Counted from the first letter of the stretch, positions 33,166 through 47,094 are shown. The stretch: 64,000 bases of DNA from Epiperipatus broadwayi (GCA_028023455.1 JAQFVV010001082.1:51658-115657), one strand, 5' to 3'. Made by a program: numbers and translations. The notes: generated by a model not told the origin, from the letters alone.

Positions 33166-33171
33166 CATATA

Positions 33172-34360
33172 AGTGTACTATATAAAAACACACCCGCAAT
33201 GCACGCAATATATATAAAAAGCAATAAGTATGCATATAATTAATTGCGCCTAAAACAGATAGCTTTTATCTGTCAAGCTAATTCAAAACAGTTCTTAAAA
33301 TTAGCATTATAAGTATGCTAATAAAATGGGCTTAAACTACATAAAAATAATCTAGTTAAGATCCTGAATCTGCATATAAAGATTCTTAATTAAGGAGGGA
33401 AAGTATATTCGATGGGACTTAAGACGAACATTAGCAAATATACTTCATCATCTCTAGACAATATATATATATATCCCCTTCCAACTAATAAATATCAAAG
33501 GTTATAATATAAGATCGGTTAAGCAAATCTTAAAAAAAATACGATTTTACAATATATATATAACTATGATAACAACGAGTGGTTAGCGCATTCGTTTATT
33601 ACCAATATTATAATTTCGAAACAATGATTTAATAAAATAAACAAGGCTTTTAAAATGTCTAAGTGAAGATTACAATTATCTCCTTTATAAATTACTTACT
33701 TAGTTTCATTGTTTCGAAATCTGAGCATATTATCACATATTAAACATAACAAAATGCATTTAAACAAAATATTAAAATTACTGAAATTAGGCAAGACCGT
33801 TAGTTTGTAGGGATTGAAGAGAATAAATTTGGACATTTAATGAGTATAAAAAAATATGAAATCTTTTAATTCATAAAAGATTTCAGCAGTTTATAAAATT
33901 AAAGTAAGTGAGCTTTTTTTCTTTTACATTATAGATAAAGTTACACAGACTGATAGTTTCGTTTTATAAGAGGGTAAAATTGAAAGAGTTTTTATAATTT
34001 AGATAGAACGTTCTTTTTAAAATGTTATAAGAATTTATAGATTAAAGTTCATACCGCACCTTCTTTTTAAAAATGATTACCATCTCTCTCTGCCTCCTTG
34101 AGTGGACTTGAAGCGTATATCAATGATAGTGGTTGGAATAGGGCGTCTGACAGCATCATAATCTTCAGTGGCCTTTCAGATAGGTCAAATTTCTTCATAT
34201 TTTCCATGCAGGTTGCTGGAAAGTCTATTCAAAGGAATGTTTAGAGGAACTGAGAGTAGCCATCTGGCTCAAAAGCCAGTAAATATATTATTTTACTCGA
34301 TCATTTTGGATTCTGGTCTCCACAACAATTTACAGAAAAAAAAGCTAAAGAGTCTGAATT
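33172..34360. other. AT-rich spacer, nothing recognised
   Basis: No supported gene. The 127-codon plus frame at 34168-34551 runs across the tandem duplication and has no recognisable motif. Confidence 0.5.
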
Positions 34361-34365
34361 TCAAA

Positions 34366-34862
34366 AAAAATCTGCAATATTTATATTCCCTAGATCAAAA
34401 GCCAGCGACTATCTATTTTAAAACACAATTCAAACTTCTTCTAAGTTTTAGCCTTAGGTCTCTTTTGATTCTTATCTTTTTTTTATCTTGTTGCCCAAAC
34501 TTTTACTGGTTTGATCTGGGAAAAGAAATTCATTACAATCGTAATGAATGAGCTCTAGAACAATGTCAATAACCTAGGGACTATCTGATCCCACCTGCAA
34601 ATTATTCTAAATAAAAATCTGCGATATCTATATTCCCTAGATCAAAAGCCAGTGACTATCTATTTTAAAACACAATTCAAACTTCTAAGTTTTACAGCAG
34701 TCTGTCTCTTTTGATTCTAATCTCTCTTTTTTTTTATCTTGTTGCCAAATTTTTACTGGTTTGATCTGGGAAAAGAAATTCATTACAATCGTAATGAATG
34801 AGCTCTAAAACAATGTCAATAGCCTAGGGACCATCTGATCTCACCTGCGAATTATTCTAAAT
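34366..34862. repeat. 247-bp tandem duplication
   Basis: Two adjacent copies (34366-34612, 34613-34862) sharing CCCTAGATCAAAAGCCAG and GGTTTGATCTGGGAAAAGAA, with small indels between them. Confidence 0.9.
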
Positions 34863-37150
34863 AGTCTTATTACCAATCTGTGAATTTCGCATGTGATTTA
34901 TAATTTACCTAAACCAAACTTGTTAAAGAATATTTAGCCACATTTTCTAAACAAAATAACCCTTATACAATATATTATTTATATAAATGCTGTGATATAT
35001 CCATACAAAAATTAATATCATTATCATTTACAGGTGCTTGTATGTGTGACAATAAACATATAATTGTTTGAATGCATATAAAACTGTGACCACATATATA
35101 ACTGTATAAATGAATATATCGCTGTGTGGATATATACAACTGTGTAAAGGCATATAGCACTGAGTGGATACATATACACGTGTACTAAAGAGTGTTTAAA
35201 ACCGGCATAGATGTGTCTATGGAGACATAAAGGTGAAACAGATAGAAGGACAGTAATATCTGTTTCAATATGTTGACTTTTTTCATTTCATATTTATGTT
35301 TAATAAAATTATTTCAATATTTACACTTATTTTGAAGTACATATTTATTTCATAAATGTCAAAATTTAAAAAAAAAAAACTCTGCTGTATTTGTTTGCTT
35401 TAATTTTCGTTAGTGTAGGTTTCGATATTAAATGTTACACAGTGCCATATTTTATAGTCCTTTTATCTTTTTCAATTAATTACAAGTGATTAAAATGAAA
35501 AGTTTAATATCTAGTGAAATATTTTATATAGAATACTACACAAATTTATTAATTTGAGTAAGTAAAGTAAATGACTAGGGGTCGACGATTTTAAAAGGTT
35601 TGGGTAAAAAGGTCTGCAGCTGCAAAAAGTTTGGGAACTCTTGGTTTAGACTATTCCAATCACAGTTGGATTTATTATGTAGGGAAATTTCAATACCAAA
35701 TATAAATCAATATCTATTTATTTTTGTAAATAAAATTATTAATTTACAATTATATTTTAAACATTTATTATATTCATGAACGTGTTTGGATTTCTGCTTT
35801 TTTATTGGGTATGATCAAATACATAATGCATTCATATACTTATTTGTGGATTACCTTTTTGTTGCCTTATTTCTATCAATCACTTTCTTACATATTGCTT
35901 TTGTATTATTTTACTTGCTAAAATGTTTTATTAAATACACTTATTGCAATCAATTATTTTCAAAGCACAATATAAATTAAGATTTATTTATTTTATATTT
36001 GGTCTCGTATCTAAATTGAATTTTTAACGATAATTTTTATTGATATTATTATTATACTTATTGCTATTGTTCTCAACTTGTTGTCTTATGGAATACTTGT
36101 TATATTGCTTTTGGTAATTTCTTAATAATAAATATGTACACTTTATTTCTTATGGATTAATTTCTTCATTGCTTTATTCTATGCAGTACCATACAAATGA
36201 TAAAACTTAAAGTAGATCACATACCCAAATATTATCCAATTTCACATTTTATATATATTCACCTTTATTTTATCTATATATTTATATATATAGTATTTTA
36301 CATATACATACATTCTAAATATGACCGTTTGAAATCCAAGAAGAGAAAAAAAATACTATAGAAATGAGTTTCTCAATGATTATATAAATCAATTTATAAA
36401 CAACTTCACAAATAAAGCATACTGATTCAGTTTGATGTTTGTTAATATATTGTGATGTTGTCTTTTATCTTTTTCAACAAAAATTTTTTTTCTGAAATAC
36501 TACAATGCTATGTGTAATTGTAATATCCAATGTCATCTTTCCACTGTCACATGTTTTCAATGGAAACAATCAATATTGCACATCTTTTGAATATTTTTGA
36601 CATAAATCTTATAAAGTGGGTGGGGTATACCTCCTCCATGAAAATGATGATTAGTTTCTCCAAAAAATGCCCTTTTAGAAATTTTTCCATTATTCATATG
36701 TTTTATATAACCAATTCAATGAAGATGTGATTTAACAATAGTGGATTCTATAATATCACATAGGGCATTTTGAAGAAAATATTGATTGATTTTATGATGC
36801 TACCATTGTATTTTTAATAATTTATATGAAGAATCTTTAAATGAAATTTTTTAAACGCCTTTATAATACATCTATACGGTGTCCTATTCTTATTTTTATA
36901 CAATAAATTACATTATATAACAGCTCTATAGGATAAAATACCCCAGCTATTAACTTGTTAAAAATAACAGCAAACATTGGAGTCCGCCCCTCTACATCTC
37001 CAAGATGTTTAAATTAATTCACATTCTCAGTTAAAAGTTTCCCAGGATTTTTCTTTCTTCACTGGCTAATAAAAAATTTGATTTTCTTGAACATTAATTT
37101 AAAACCAGTTTTTAAATGTTGCATTTTCCTGAAGGTGCATGATAATGGTG
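34863..37150. other. AT-rich spacer, nothing recognised
   Basis: No supported gene, RNA or repeat. Short frames (35786-35980, 36530-36730) have no recognisable motif. Confidence 0.5.
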
Positions 37151-37154
37151 TTTT

Positions 37155-37400
37155 AGTTGTATTTATATATTGGACTATTTCCATCATCTATTATAAATAT
37201 TGGATGCCTTTAGAAAAATTTAATTTTATTTAAATATTCCAAATACATTCAACTGTTGGTAATAACACAAAGATTAGTACTTGCCTGTATGCTATTACTA
37301 ACAGTTGGATATATTTAAAATATTTAAATTAAATTAATTTTTTCTAAAGACATTCAATACTTATATTAGATGCTGAAAATAGTTTAATAGATAAGTACAA
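37155..37400. repeat. Foldback repeat (same family as 10.6-11.6 kb)
   Basis: A near-palindrome whose left half has TTATATATTGGACTATTTCC, TTTAGAAAAATTTAA and TTCAACTGTTGG. The right half is the diverged complement. Confidence 0.75.
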
Positions 37401-37419
37401 TCGTTAATGGTTGCACTCA

Positions 37420-38360
37420 AAATATTAAGTTCATTCTGTAAAACGTTTCTGGAATTGGAAAATATGGAACAATCATCAACATATTGTAAATACTGAATCC
37501 AGAAAGATGACGTTTTTCTTTTGCTTTTAATTAATTCGAATTATAAATTCCTCCATCAAACCTATACCCATCATAATTCTTGTTTCCATAAGATGCTTGA
37601 CATTTCCAAACAAAACTACCATAAAAATTGAAAACAATGATGGATAATATTCATCCTTGTTTAACAGTACTTTTTATTTTATGTGGCTCAGATTTTTCAC
37701 CTGTAGTAATAATGTTTTCTCTCCATCATGTAAGAGCTATGTAATAGAAATAAATTTTAATGGCTGACCAATTAATTTCAAACAATGTCAAAGACATTTT
37801 GTTAACTGAATCAAATGTCTTGACCAAATCAGTAAGAGCAAATTATATAAATTCCTTTTTTGTTTCCTACACTTCCTTGCTGTAATAAATAATAAAGATA
37901 TTCAATTCCTGAAATTTTGTCTATTCTCTTTATTTTAAAAAATTGGAACAATAGATGCATCATTAACAACAGGCGGCACAATTTCATAGGTTCATATATT
38001 CCTAAAAAATTCCAATATATTTGAAACTAACATATCAGCATCATATTTTACATTTTATCTTGGTATTTCATCAGGATCTGCAGTCTTTTCATTTTTAAGA
38101 TTACAAAATGTTATTTTGATTTCATTAAGATCGATATCTTTCTTCAAATCTGAATAGATAAAATGAATCTATTATTAAAAAGATATCCTCTCAATTCTTG
38201 TGTCAATATTTAAAATTTGATCAGCATATTCCTACCACCTGTTCAAAATACCATTATCATTATATAAGAGAATGTCATTACTGGATTTGTTTGGATCGTG
38301 ATACAGATTCTCATGTTCATATTTATTTTTAGTTCTTAAAAAAAGATCTACAGAGACCCT
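37420..38360 (-). pseudogene. Decayed LINE reverse transcriptase with YVDD box
   Basis: Read on the minus strand in several frames: NDNGILNRW (~38220-38265), a PDEIP-like piece (~38070), DLVKTFDSVNKMSL (~37790-37830, the KAFDSVN block), a KQG segment (~37660), YRFDGGIYNSN (~37545-37570) and YVDDCSIFSNSRNVLQNELN (37431-37483, catalytic box YVDD). The combination of YR.DGG, LKAK and Y[AV]DDC is typical of a LINE group distinct from the RTE at 0.6 kb. Stops and frameshifts occur throughout; it is a fossil. No endonuclease was seen. Confidence 0.75.
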
Positions 38361-39735
38361 GAATAGTAAAAATCTGTATTTTTATAGTTTTAATTCACCT
38401 ATTTATTTTAAGCCTTCTTGTCAGTTATTGAACTACTGCCTTTTGATTTTTCTATTTATTATGAAATTTACATTTAATTTATTACTTTACCAAACAGAAA
38501 ATGCAACATGTTCTCTAATGATCTTCAGAAAACATGTTATAATTCAATTCAAGAATAGATGTGCATATTTCTTTAACCCATTCCTTAAGAAAATTTAAAA
38601 ATGTGATATATGTATTTATATAAAGATTATAATAAGATATGTATTAAAAGTATAATATAAAATATATGTATATATAGATATGTAGATATAATAAAATTAG
38701 ATTCTTATAGAATGCGAGATTAAGTCGATTTATGATAGTATTGCAATATGTTATTTTTTATCTAATTCTCTGAAGAATTTTGTTAAACCATTAAAATCCA
38801 GACGTTAATCAATAAAATTATATACTAATAAGTTTACTAATAAGTTTAATAAAATTATATACGTTACAAAAAATAACCGAAAAACAAATATTTTTATTCA
38901 TATACATTATTAAGATTTTAAACAGGACGGAATACCCCATTATACAGACGTAGCTTAGAAACAACACTCACTTTTGTTTCAGCAGATAGAAATTCAATGT
39001 CTGATAATCTGTTAATGCCATCCCACTTTTACTAACTCCTTCTAAGTACTAATCAACTCTCATTATGTTTTAAGTAAACATATCCATTACTGAAACTTAC
39101 CTAGATCTTTAAATGAAAATGTTAAAAAGCAAATAAAATCATCATACTGTATATTTTAAAAAATCAATTGAATCTTTTTTTTTTTTTTATAACTATAAAA
39201 TTAATTATTTAGAAAATCCTTTTTTGAGTATAATGAGCGGAATTTATTTCAGATTGCAGTAAAACAAGTAACATCACCAAGAAAAAATAGTTATTATAAA
39301 GTATAAACATTCAATATCTGCTAATTAACAATATAATAAATTCTATTCATAATGTAATTAAAAATTACCGACAAAAAAGCTTGCCGAAAAGCAAAATATT
39401 TCTAAATCCAGTAAATATTTGAAATCCGCATCTCATCATCATTTTATTGAAACGTTTTCTATAGAAAGGTCAGTTTTCACAATAAACATTTCCAATATAT
39501 GATAAAATTCACATTATAAAAATAAAATAATTTGATTAATGATTTCTTAATACCAAATGTTGCACATAATATTACAGCTCACTTGAGTGATCAATAGACA
39601 ATATGGCAATGCTATATTCCACAACACCACACTAGCCATTATCTAAAGTTATTTTAGTGAAAAGTGTTAGATCAGTGCACTGCCAAACCAGTGGACAACT
39701 TTAATCTTTTATATTTTTAAGTCTAGTGGTTAGAT
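38360..39735. other. AT-rich spacer, nothing recognised
   Basis: No supported feature. Confidence 0.5.
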
Positions 39736-39738
39736 AAT

Positions 39739-40852
39739 AAGTGAAATAATGCATAAAGCTAAATGAGATAATATGTAACTGTTAAAACCAGTAACCGCCT
39801 AAACATAGCAATATAGATAGTAATCAATATTTCTCACTATTGTCAAGATAAGCTCTCTCCTTTTAATAATAAGAGTGGAAATCTACTCTTACTAATGGTC
39901 CAATGAATATATATGGACACTTAAAGATTGCAGCTTGACTACAGAGATTGAAATATTGATACAATGAAGATTAAATAAACCTCTTTAAACATGAAATAAA
40001 CATGTCCATGTAATGAAGACTAATAAATAATCAATTATAACATTACAAACTGCAATACTTTTAAATTACTAATATATTATTTAAATAATAAGTGAAATAA
40101 TGCTTAAAGCTAAATGGATAATATTTATCCATTAAAAATCAGTAACCCACCTAAACATAACAATATAGATAGTAATCAATATTTCTCACTCTTGTCAAAG
40201 CAACCTTTTTTCTTTTAATAATAAGAGTGGAAATAAACTCTTACTAATGGTCCAATGAATATATATGGACACTTAAACATTGCAACTTGACCACAGAGAT
40301 TGAAATATTGATACAATGAAGTTTAAATAAACCTCTTTAAACATGAAATAAACATGTCCATGGAATGAAGACTAATAAATTGTCAATTATACTATTACAA
40401 ACAGCAATACTTTTAAATTGCTCATGTATTATTTAAATAATAAGTGAAATAATGCTTAAAGCTAAATGGGATAATATCTATATTGGAATGACTAGGTGGT
40501 TACTGATTTCTAATGGTTACATATTATCTTATTTAGCTTTAAGCATTATTTCACTTATTATTTAAATAATACATGAGCAATTTAAAAGTATTGCAGTTTG
40601 TAATGTTATAATTGACTATTTATTAGTCTTCATTACATGGATAGGTTTAAAGAAGTTTATTTAAACATCATTGTATCAATATTTCAATCTCTGTGGACAA
40701 GTTGCAATCTTTAAGTGTCCATATATATTCATTGGAACATTAGTAAGAGTCGCTTTCCACTCTTATTATTAAAAGGAGAGAGGTTGCCTTGACAACAGTG
40801 AAAAATATTGATTACTATCTATAGGTATGTTTAGGTGCTTACTGGTTTCTAA
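39739..40852. repeat. 351-bp tandem array, two direct units plus one inverted
   Basis: Units beginning AAGTGAAATAATGC start at 39739, 40090 and 40442. The third is only a ~40-base stub. After a ~50-base spacer the whole unit returns inverted (about 40491-40852). Shared blocks include ACTCTTACTAATGGTCCAAT and CAATATTTCTCACT. The layout copies that of the hammerhead array at 19.9-21.0 kb, but I could not find a hammerhead core here. Confidence 0.85.
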
Positions 40853-40871
40853 TATATATATATATACATAT

Positions 40872-41350
40872 ATCATTATCATCAACCACTATCAATCCAC
40901 TGAAGGATGAAGGTCTCTCCAATTTCAATCCATCTTCTTCGATATTTAGCTTCTCTTCTCCACATCACTCCTGCACATTTTCTTATTTTATTCATCCATC
41001 TCACATGTGATCTATTTCAGGGTCTTTTATCATAATTGTATATGTCTATTGGAAAAATATTTATCATTTACACAAACATTCATTCTGCCTTATCAGGCAA
41101 CTGAGAAGAAAGATCATGGTGTTCCTCGATCTTAAACTCAGAGGTAAAAGCCAATAAACTCACCACACTGGCTAATGTGCATTGGTGAGCAGCCCATCCA
41201 TATTCATATACTATATTTATAATAACATAGTAATAACAGCTGCAATGACATGAACGTATGGAGAGGACATTAGGAATATTTCCTGCTCGGTATTCCTTTA
41301 AGGCCTCCAAGAGGAATCAAAGGGTCTCCTTTCAGTTAATAGCAAACTCA
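40872..41350 (-). mobile_element. Internally deleted RTE derivative
   Basis: The RTE 3' end (40872-41029, matching 624-786 of the full copy, including the ATC-type tail) is joined directly to the 5' leader module (41030-41350, matching 3591-3913). About 2.8 kb containing nearly all of the ORF is missing. The result is a SINE-sized element with both LINE ends, which an active RTE could mobilise in trans. The 76-codon frame at 41080-41310 is not conserved in other leader copies. Confidence 0.8.
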
Positions 41351-41378
41351 TATATATATATGTGTGTGTGTGTGTGTG
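41346..41378. repeat. (TA)n(TG)n microsatellite
   Basis: TA units followed by TG units at the end of the RTE derivative. They obscure any target duplication. Confidence 0.9.
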
Positions 41379-41379
41379 A

Positions 41380-42150
41380 CTAATAGACTAGTGCCTAAAT
41401 AATTGATTTACTTTACTTTAATGCAATCATAAAAGATCGTGTGAAGGTTTGTTATTTTTATCATCCTAACTAAAAAGTAAAAGATTCGTATGATAAATAT
41501 AAAGCAGAATTCACTAAAATATATATTTACTAAATGAATGTTAAATAAATATAACTATATAGGAATGTTGGCTTCATTTCAAACTTTTAGGTTATTTTTA
41601 TTTTGATAGCGTAAAAGATTTAGAAATGGTTGTTGTGTCTGTAAATTCAAGTAATCACAAGCTTCTCTTTGATGAAAATAATTTATATAATGTAGCTGAA
41701 GATGTGAATTATAGAATCCTCACTTAATGGTGATTGTTTAGCCAAGTTTTTGTTTTATATGAAATGTAAATAAAGGAAATAATGGGCTTTTTTCTTAATA
41801 TATAAAAGAAACAACTTACACAATTAGTGGTATTACAATAATTTTGATCGTCCATCAAAAAATATCAAATTATCAACACTTAGAATTCCATTCTTTTTAT
41901 TTGTTTGCTTTAGAGATAAAAATGATAATGTGTTAATCAATAAAACAATAGATCATCATTCCACTTTCTATCAGTCTGATAAATTAATTTCATTCTGAAT
42001 AATCAACAATGTTGACAAAAGATATACTTAGAAATATCAGATCTCTAACAATAAGAGAATTCATTCTATTCTTGATCCTTTTTGTTCAACATTCAAAGTG
42101 CTTTTAATTTTTGGCCTGGGGGGTGTTGATTTACTCCCTTTGTTTATATA
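41380..42150. other. AT-rich spacer, nothing recognised
   Basis: No supported feature. Confidence 0.5.
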
Positions 42151-42153
42151 TGT

Positions 42154-45100
42154 TGTAACCTCTACATTCTTTATCTATCTCACTTTATATACAAATAGAT
42201 GCCCAGGCGCCAATTCAATACAAGATAGAATAAATTTATAATTGAAATGGCACTACTCTACGGCTTAGCTCAGTTGGGGGTTATAGGGTATGGTGGTAAT
42301 ATAGCATGCAAATGGGGATGATAGAAGTATTTATAAATAACAATTATATAATGTTGGTTTAACTATATTATAAGCATCTATTAATTAATAAGGGCTATTG
42401 TGAAATTGATAATCATTAGAATAAATAAAGTATAGACAATGATGAGGATCGGGTACCTTTTGCCCCACATCACCATCTATTCTAAGCAAGGTAAAAGCAT
42501 ATTTTGGCACTACAATGTTAAGATCTGTTAAATCTGTATTGTTTAAATAAATGGCACATACTCGCAAATTAACAAATTCTATAGTTATATTATGTTGAAC
42601 ATATGTATGTGTGGAAATGGTCAATCGAACGCACATGATAAAACAACGCAGAAGGGATTTATCTCAATAAAACATTTATGACAAGAAGACATTATTTTAC
42701 AACACATCGATAATGAATTTAACATTACCTTTACATTAGACACAGATTTGATTAAATAACATTAAATTAGACAATTTTGTACACTTAATATTTGAAGACA
42801 CTTCCTCCTATTTATTATCTTATTTACATTTATCACTCTATTTGCTCATTTACCAACAATAAACAATAAAAGAAAATTATAATTTACAATCCAATGTTAA
42901 TATATCTATTCTCACTTGTGCTCTTAATAGCTTAAGACAAAACAGTACCAAAGTATCAACTGATGCTATAAAATTATTTCTGAATATCTGTAGGTTAATA
43001 TTTGCTATATAAATTCAAGTGACAGTTTCATTATTTATCTATTAGATAAAGTAAAATATCCATATGTCTACAAATGCATATCTATAATATGAAACTTAAT
43101 ACTGACTTTATCAAATTAGCTTTAAATAAGATAACTTCTATAATTTACTATTATGCCCATATTGGGAGGATGAATTAATAATGATAATAATGAAATAATG
43201 ATAATATGAATTATAGTCTAACAAGTTACTCAGAACTCACAATTTCAATGATGGTTTCTCTCTGTATCTCTAATTTAATCATAATTCCGAATGTGTGTGC
43301 GTTTATAAGATTGCAAATACAAAGCATTTATTAATTATATCTCTATCGGAATACGGATGATGCAGCAAGCTAATCTTTAAATTAATAATCTTATTTCGAG
43401 CATTTTTATAGAAATCCATAAAACGTTTATCTGCTATAACCAGCATATATTTCCTGACGATAACTACGACCGAATGAAGAAGGAGAGGGGAGTAACAATA
43501 AATAAACATTCACATATATGCGCGTGAAAGTTAACCAAAATCTCCAAATTCAAACTTAATTCTTCAATAAATATCTACCAACTTTCAGGACACAAATATT
43601 GTGGAACCCAGCCGATTAATCATCAATAAATGGGGCATTTGCCATGACATTTAGGAAATACAAATATCTCAGCATATATTATTAAACAAGATAATCTACC
43701 ACCACCCATGGCTCAACAAATAAGTAACCACGGAGATCATTGCTCAATCCATATATCAAAATCACCCTTCAAACGCTTCTTCATTCAAATGTATTCAACA
43801 CATTTCATATATAAACGAATCTATAAGCAGACAAACTCATAATTCTTCATATTCCTTTAACATACAGCACCAAATCAAAACTGATAGGAAAGCAAAATAC
43901 AAATTTGGTAAAATAGTCTATGACAGTTCACACACATGTGAACATACGATCCTATATAAAATGATTTCTGAATCATTCGAAACAATAAATGTCATATTAA
44001 CAATAATTAAATTTAAACGAGTCTATTACTTGTGAGAGTTATGAATATTGAATTTCAACTTAAAGTCATTACGGTCAAGTAAGTTTAACTATTCTGCATA
44101 CTGGCATAAATATCTCCATGCAAATATCTATTATTATTAACTAAGGCATAATATTAAAGTATTTAATTTGGATTAATAACAAGAGCATGAGGATATCCAT
44201 TTTTTTTAACATAATACCAAAAAATAAATAATATTATCGACTTGGTATACTTTATACCAAGATCTGTGAGACGTTCTCGTGGAGATTAGGCATATATATA
44301 TATATATTATAACACCCACCGATATATATATAAAACCGCCATTGTTGGCTTTAACCCGAAGCTTCGAATAAAGATATTTGTGAGCATGGTTTGATCCCAT
44401 CTCACGCGCCAATCCTACCCGTAGATAAGAATTATCTCATCGAAAACGTACATAAGGGTTCTGGTATGTATATCTGATATGGTAGCGCACCGAGCCAGCT
44501 CAACCTCAAGGTTTGGGGACGATAGTCTAACTAGAGAACAAAGCTACAACCCAACTAACCATGTCTTACATGTCTATTATTATATGCGATAGCTTATTGG
44601 ATAAAATCCATTAATCTAACCCGAATCTTATCAGGGTTTATTCTATTCACAACCACACCCATTACCAATAAATCCCATTTATACCAGCATAGAAATATCA
44701 CTATTCAAATACACGGCCCATTTATTCTGATCCACCCACACATATATATAATTCATACATGCATTAAAATAGTGCAAATATATATATTAGAGCTGTTTAT
44801 TTAATGTTGGCATATATTTAATTTTAAAAGAGACTTAATATAGTAATTAACATTGAGGTAACACTAGTTTCTTTATTAAGATACATTCACTAAACACATA
44901 TTTTATGCCACGTCACTTTACCTTAATTCACGCGATCAAAGACAAGTCTGCATTTATACCTTGCCAAGAAAACTGGTCTGGTAGATATAACGGATGGCAA
45001 ACAGTTCCAATAGGGTATATCGGTTCACATATTCCAGAGGTGGAGTAGTTGATTCACTCTCTTTGCAAAAGGTCCAAATCTTCAAAGATCTTTCGTCACC

Positions 45101-47091
45101 ATTTCTTCGATGAAACAAAATTCCTTTATTTTATTAACGCAGTTCGTAAGTCCGCTTCAGGTGAGTTCACGACAAGTGTCCACTGGGCCGATTAACGAAA
45201 CCCGCACAATAGAATTACCCCGACATTTTTGAAAGAAAAAAATTATTAAAACTTCTTAAGAAATATTTTACACGTCCTCCTAATCTGGAGTTCAAGCCGC
45301 GTCTCCCCTTTTTCCTTTTTTTTTTTTTCTATCTCCTCTCGAGCGCAACAAAAAGTTCTTTTGTTTTCACCTTTAACTTTTCAAATTCTCCCTGTGTATC
45401 CGTACGCCACTGACCAGCTCTTCCATTGTTCTTCAAAAAATACCCACCTGACCAGCTTTCAGACTTCCCGACACCAGTTATTAACTAAACTGCCTACAGC
45501 AATTAACTCATTTCTATTTCGGTCCTCATATGTTCCAGAGATTACTCAACAAAAGAAAACACGTGTTACCGACAATATTAACAAAACTCAAAAAAAAAAA
45601 CTTACGAATAAAATATTTACGAATAATCAATTACGCTTTATACAGCTCCACATATATAATTGATTGTAACCATCACCGAACCTACATGCGTATATTGTAC
45701 ACTCGCACATACACTATATTTACATATACCTACACACCTAACTTTCGCACTCCTTGTAACAGGGTTCAAATGACCATTTACATATATATTTTTTTTTGTT
45801 TATACATAGTTGCTCCACATTAACACTAGCAATTAGTAATATATCACATCCGCGCGTATTCGAACCCGTCTGTTACAATATATATATATATATAACAATA
45901 ATAATAAGTTCCATTAAGCATTAAAAAAATCTACCTGCCTATAATAGGCAATAGGAAGAAATACATGTTAACATTTAATCATTAAAATAAAAGTTTTTTT
46001 TTAGTTCAGACTTGAAAGTTTAAATGGAAATAATAACGACGAATTAACAATATCAAAAACACACAAACATTGCTCCTGCAGGTTAAAGTAAGATTTCACA
46101 AAAACTGCAATAATTTCCAATGTTCTTAGAATTTACTAATAGATATTATTTACAGCCTTGATGTGTATTGGAATCATTTTATTAGTCATAAAAAACAAAA
46201 TCTCCGATTCAGTAAGATCATCCAAGTACAAGTTTATGACTTTATTGTTTTTTAGGGTTCTAGCATTCAATAGAAATTTTATAACAATTAAATCCATTGT
46301 CAGTGATTTATCCATGCTTGTAAATGTTATTTGCAACTAATTATTAAACATTACTAAGTCACATATTTCCAATAATGTAGAGGGTTAGAATAGATAACTT
46401 TCCATTTTAATTTTATTTTGCATAGCAAGAACAGAAAATTTATTAACTGAGAGTTCATAAAACATTTCATTAAAGAATTCATCCCACTTTTTCTAGTTAA
46501 TTTCATTGTTAGTAATTTATACAATTCCAACATCATTTATTCATTTTAAATATGTTATAGTAAATTATAATTAACAATTTTATATAATATCCATGCATTC
46601 TTGAACAAAATAAACCTAAATTATTAGCTGATAAAAGCCAGATCTGGTTACCTTTTAAAATTTAGCTCTCCCTGTACACTCCTGTTCTGAGTAGTATGAG
46701 AGACCTTTACCCATAAAGGAATAGTAGAGAATTTTCACAATATTTAGTTCACTTATTTTATTTTTTTTTTAGAAAATTATTCCACTTTCCATAACTATTC
46801 TGTCTTTCATCTTTCTTTCTCCATTTTTCTACTCCTTTTTTTTTTAGAATCTCTTTGTAAAAACTGAGTCGCACCTCTTTTTTTTGTTATAATGAGCTTG
46901 GCAATATCTAAGAATTATCTTGCTTGTAAAAATGTTAGTAATAGAATATTGAAAAAAATATATTAAATACTAAATTTACAAATGCTAATTAATAACAAAT
47001 AAATAAATAACTTGTACAATTTTAAATGTAAGATTTTATGAATAAATAATTAATAAATAAAAATCATATTAATTAATGGTATGTGTGTGTA
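42154..47091 (-). repeat. Element 1, left (3') long terminal repeat, with 1.57-kb insert
   Basis: Matches 49982-53430 along its whole length once the insert at 44308-45877 is removed, leaving ~3.37 kb. The left border is TGTAACC, giving a GGTTACA end on the minus strand. The right border is less clear: similarity fades after ...GTGTGTA. The coding remnants between the copies are on the minus strand, so this is the downstream LTR. LTRs above 3 kb are very long for any family. Confidence 0.7.
44308..45877 (-). mobile_element. Insertion in the LTR of element 1, LTR-like ends
   Basis: Present in the left LTR and absent at the matching point of the right LTR (~52146). On the minus strand it starts TGTAACAGACGGG and ends TGTTATA within a TA tract, so it has near-symmetrical TGT...ACA-type ends. 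It is less AT-rich than its surroundings and contains Pol III B-box-like strings (GGGTTCGAATAC near 45862, GGGATCAAACC near 44395). No ORF with recognisable motifs. It may be a solo LTR or another non-coding mobile element. Confidence 0.55.
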
Positions 47092-47094
47092 TCT

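Noticed and set aside
34168-34551. 127-codon plus frame
   Set aside because: It crosses the first unit of a recent tandem duplication, is not kept in the second unit, and shows no motif.
39739-40852. Hammerhead in the 351-bp array
   Set aside because: No CUGANGA core with a paired GAAA was found on either strand, despite the similar array layout.
44395-44420. Primer-binding site (minus TTGGCGCGTGAGATGGGATC) in the LTR insert
   Set aside because: No LTR end (CA) lies just before it, and no second LTR follows. It reads equally well as a B-box-like sequence.
45361-45823. Frames of 97-100 codons in the LTR insert
   Set aside because: Low-complexity translation of AT-rich DNA with no recognisable domain.
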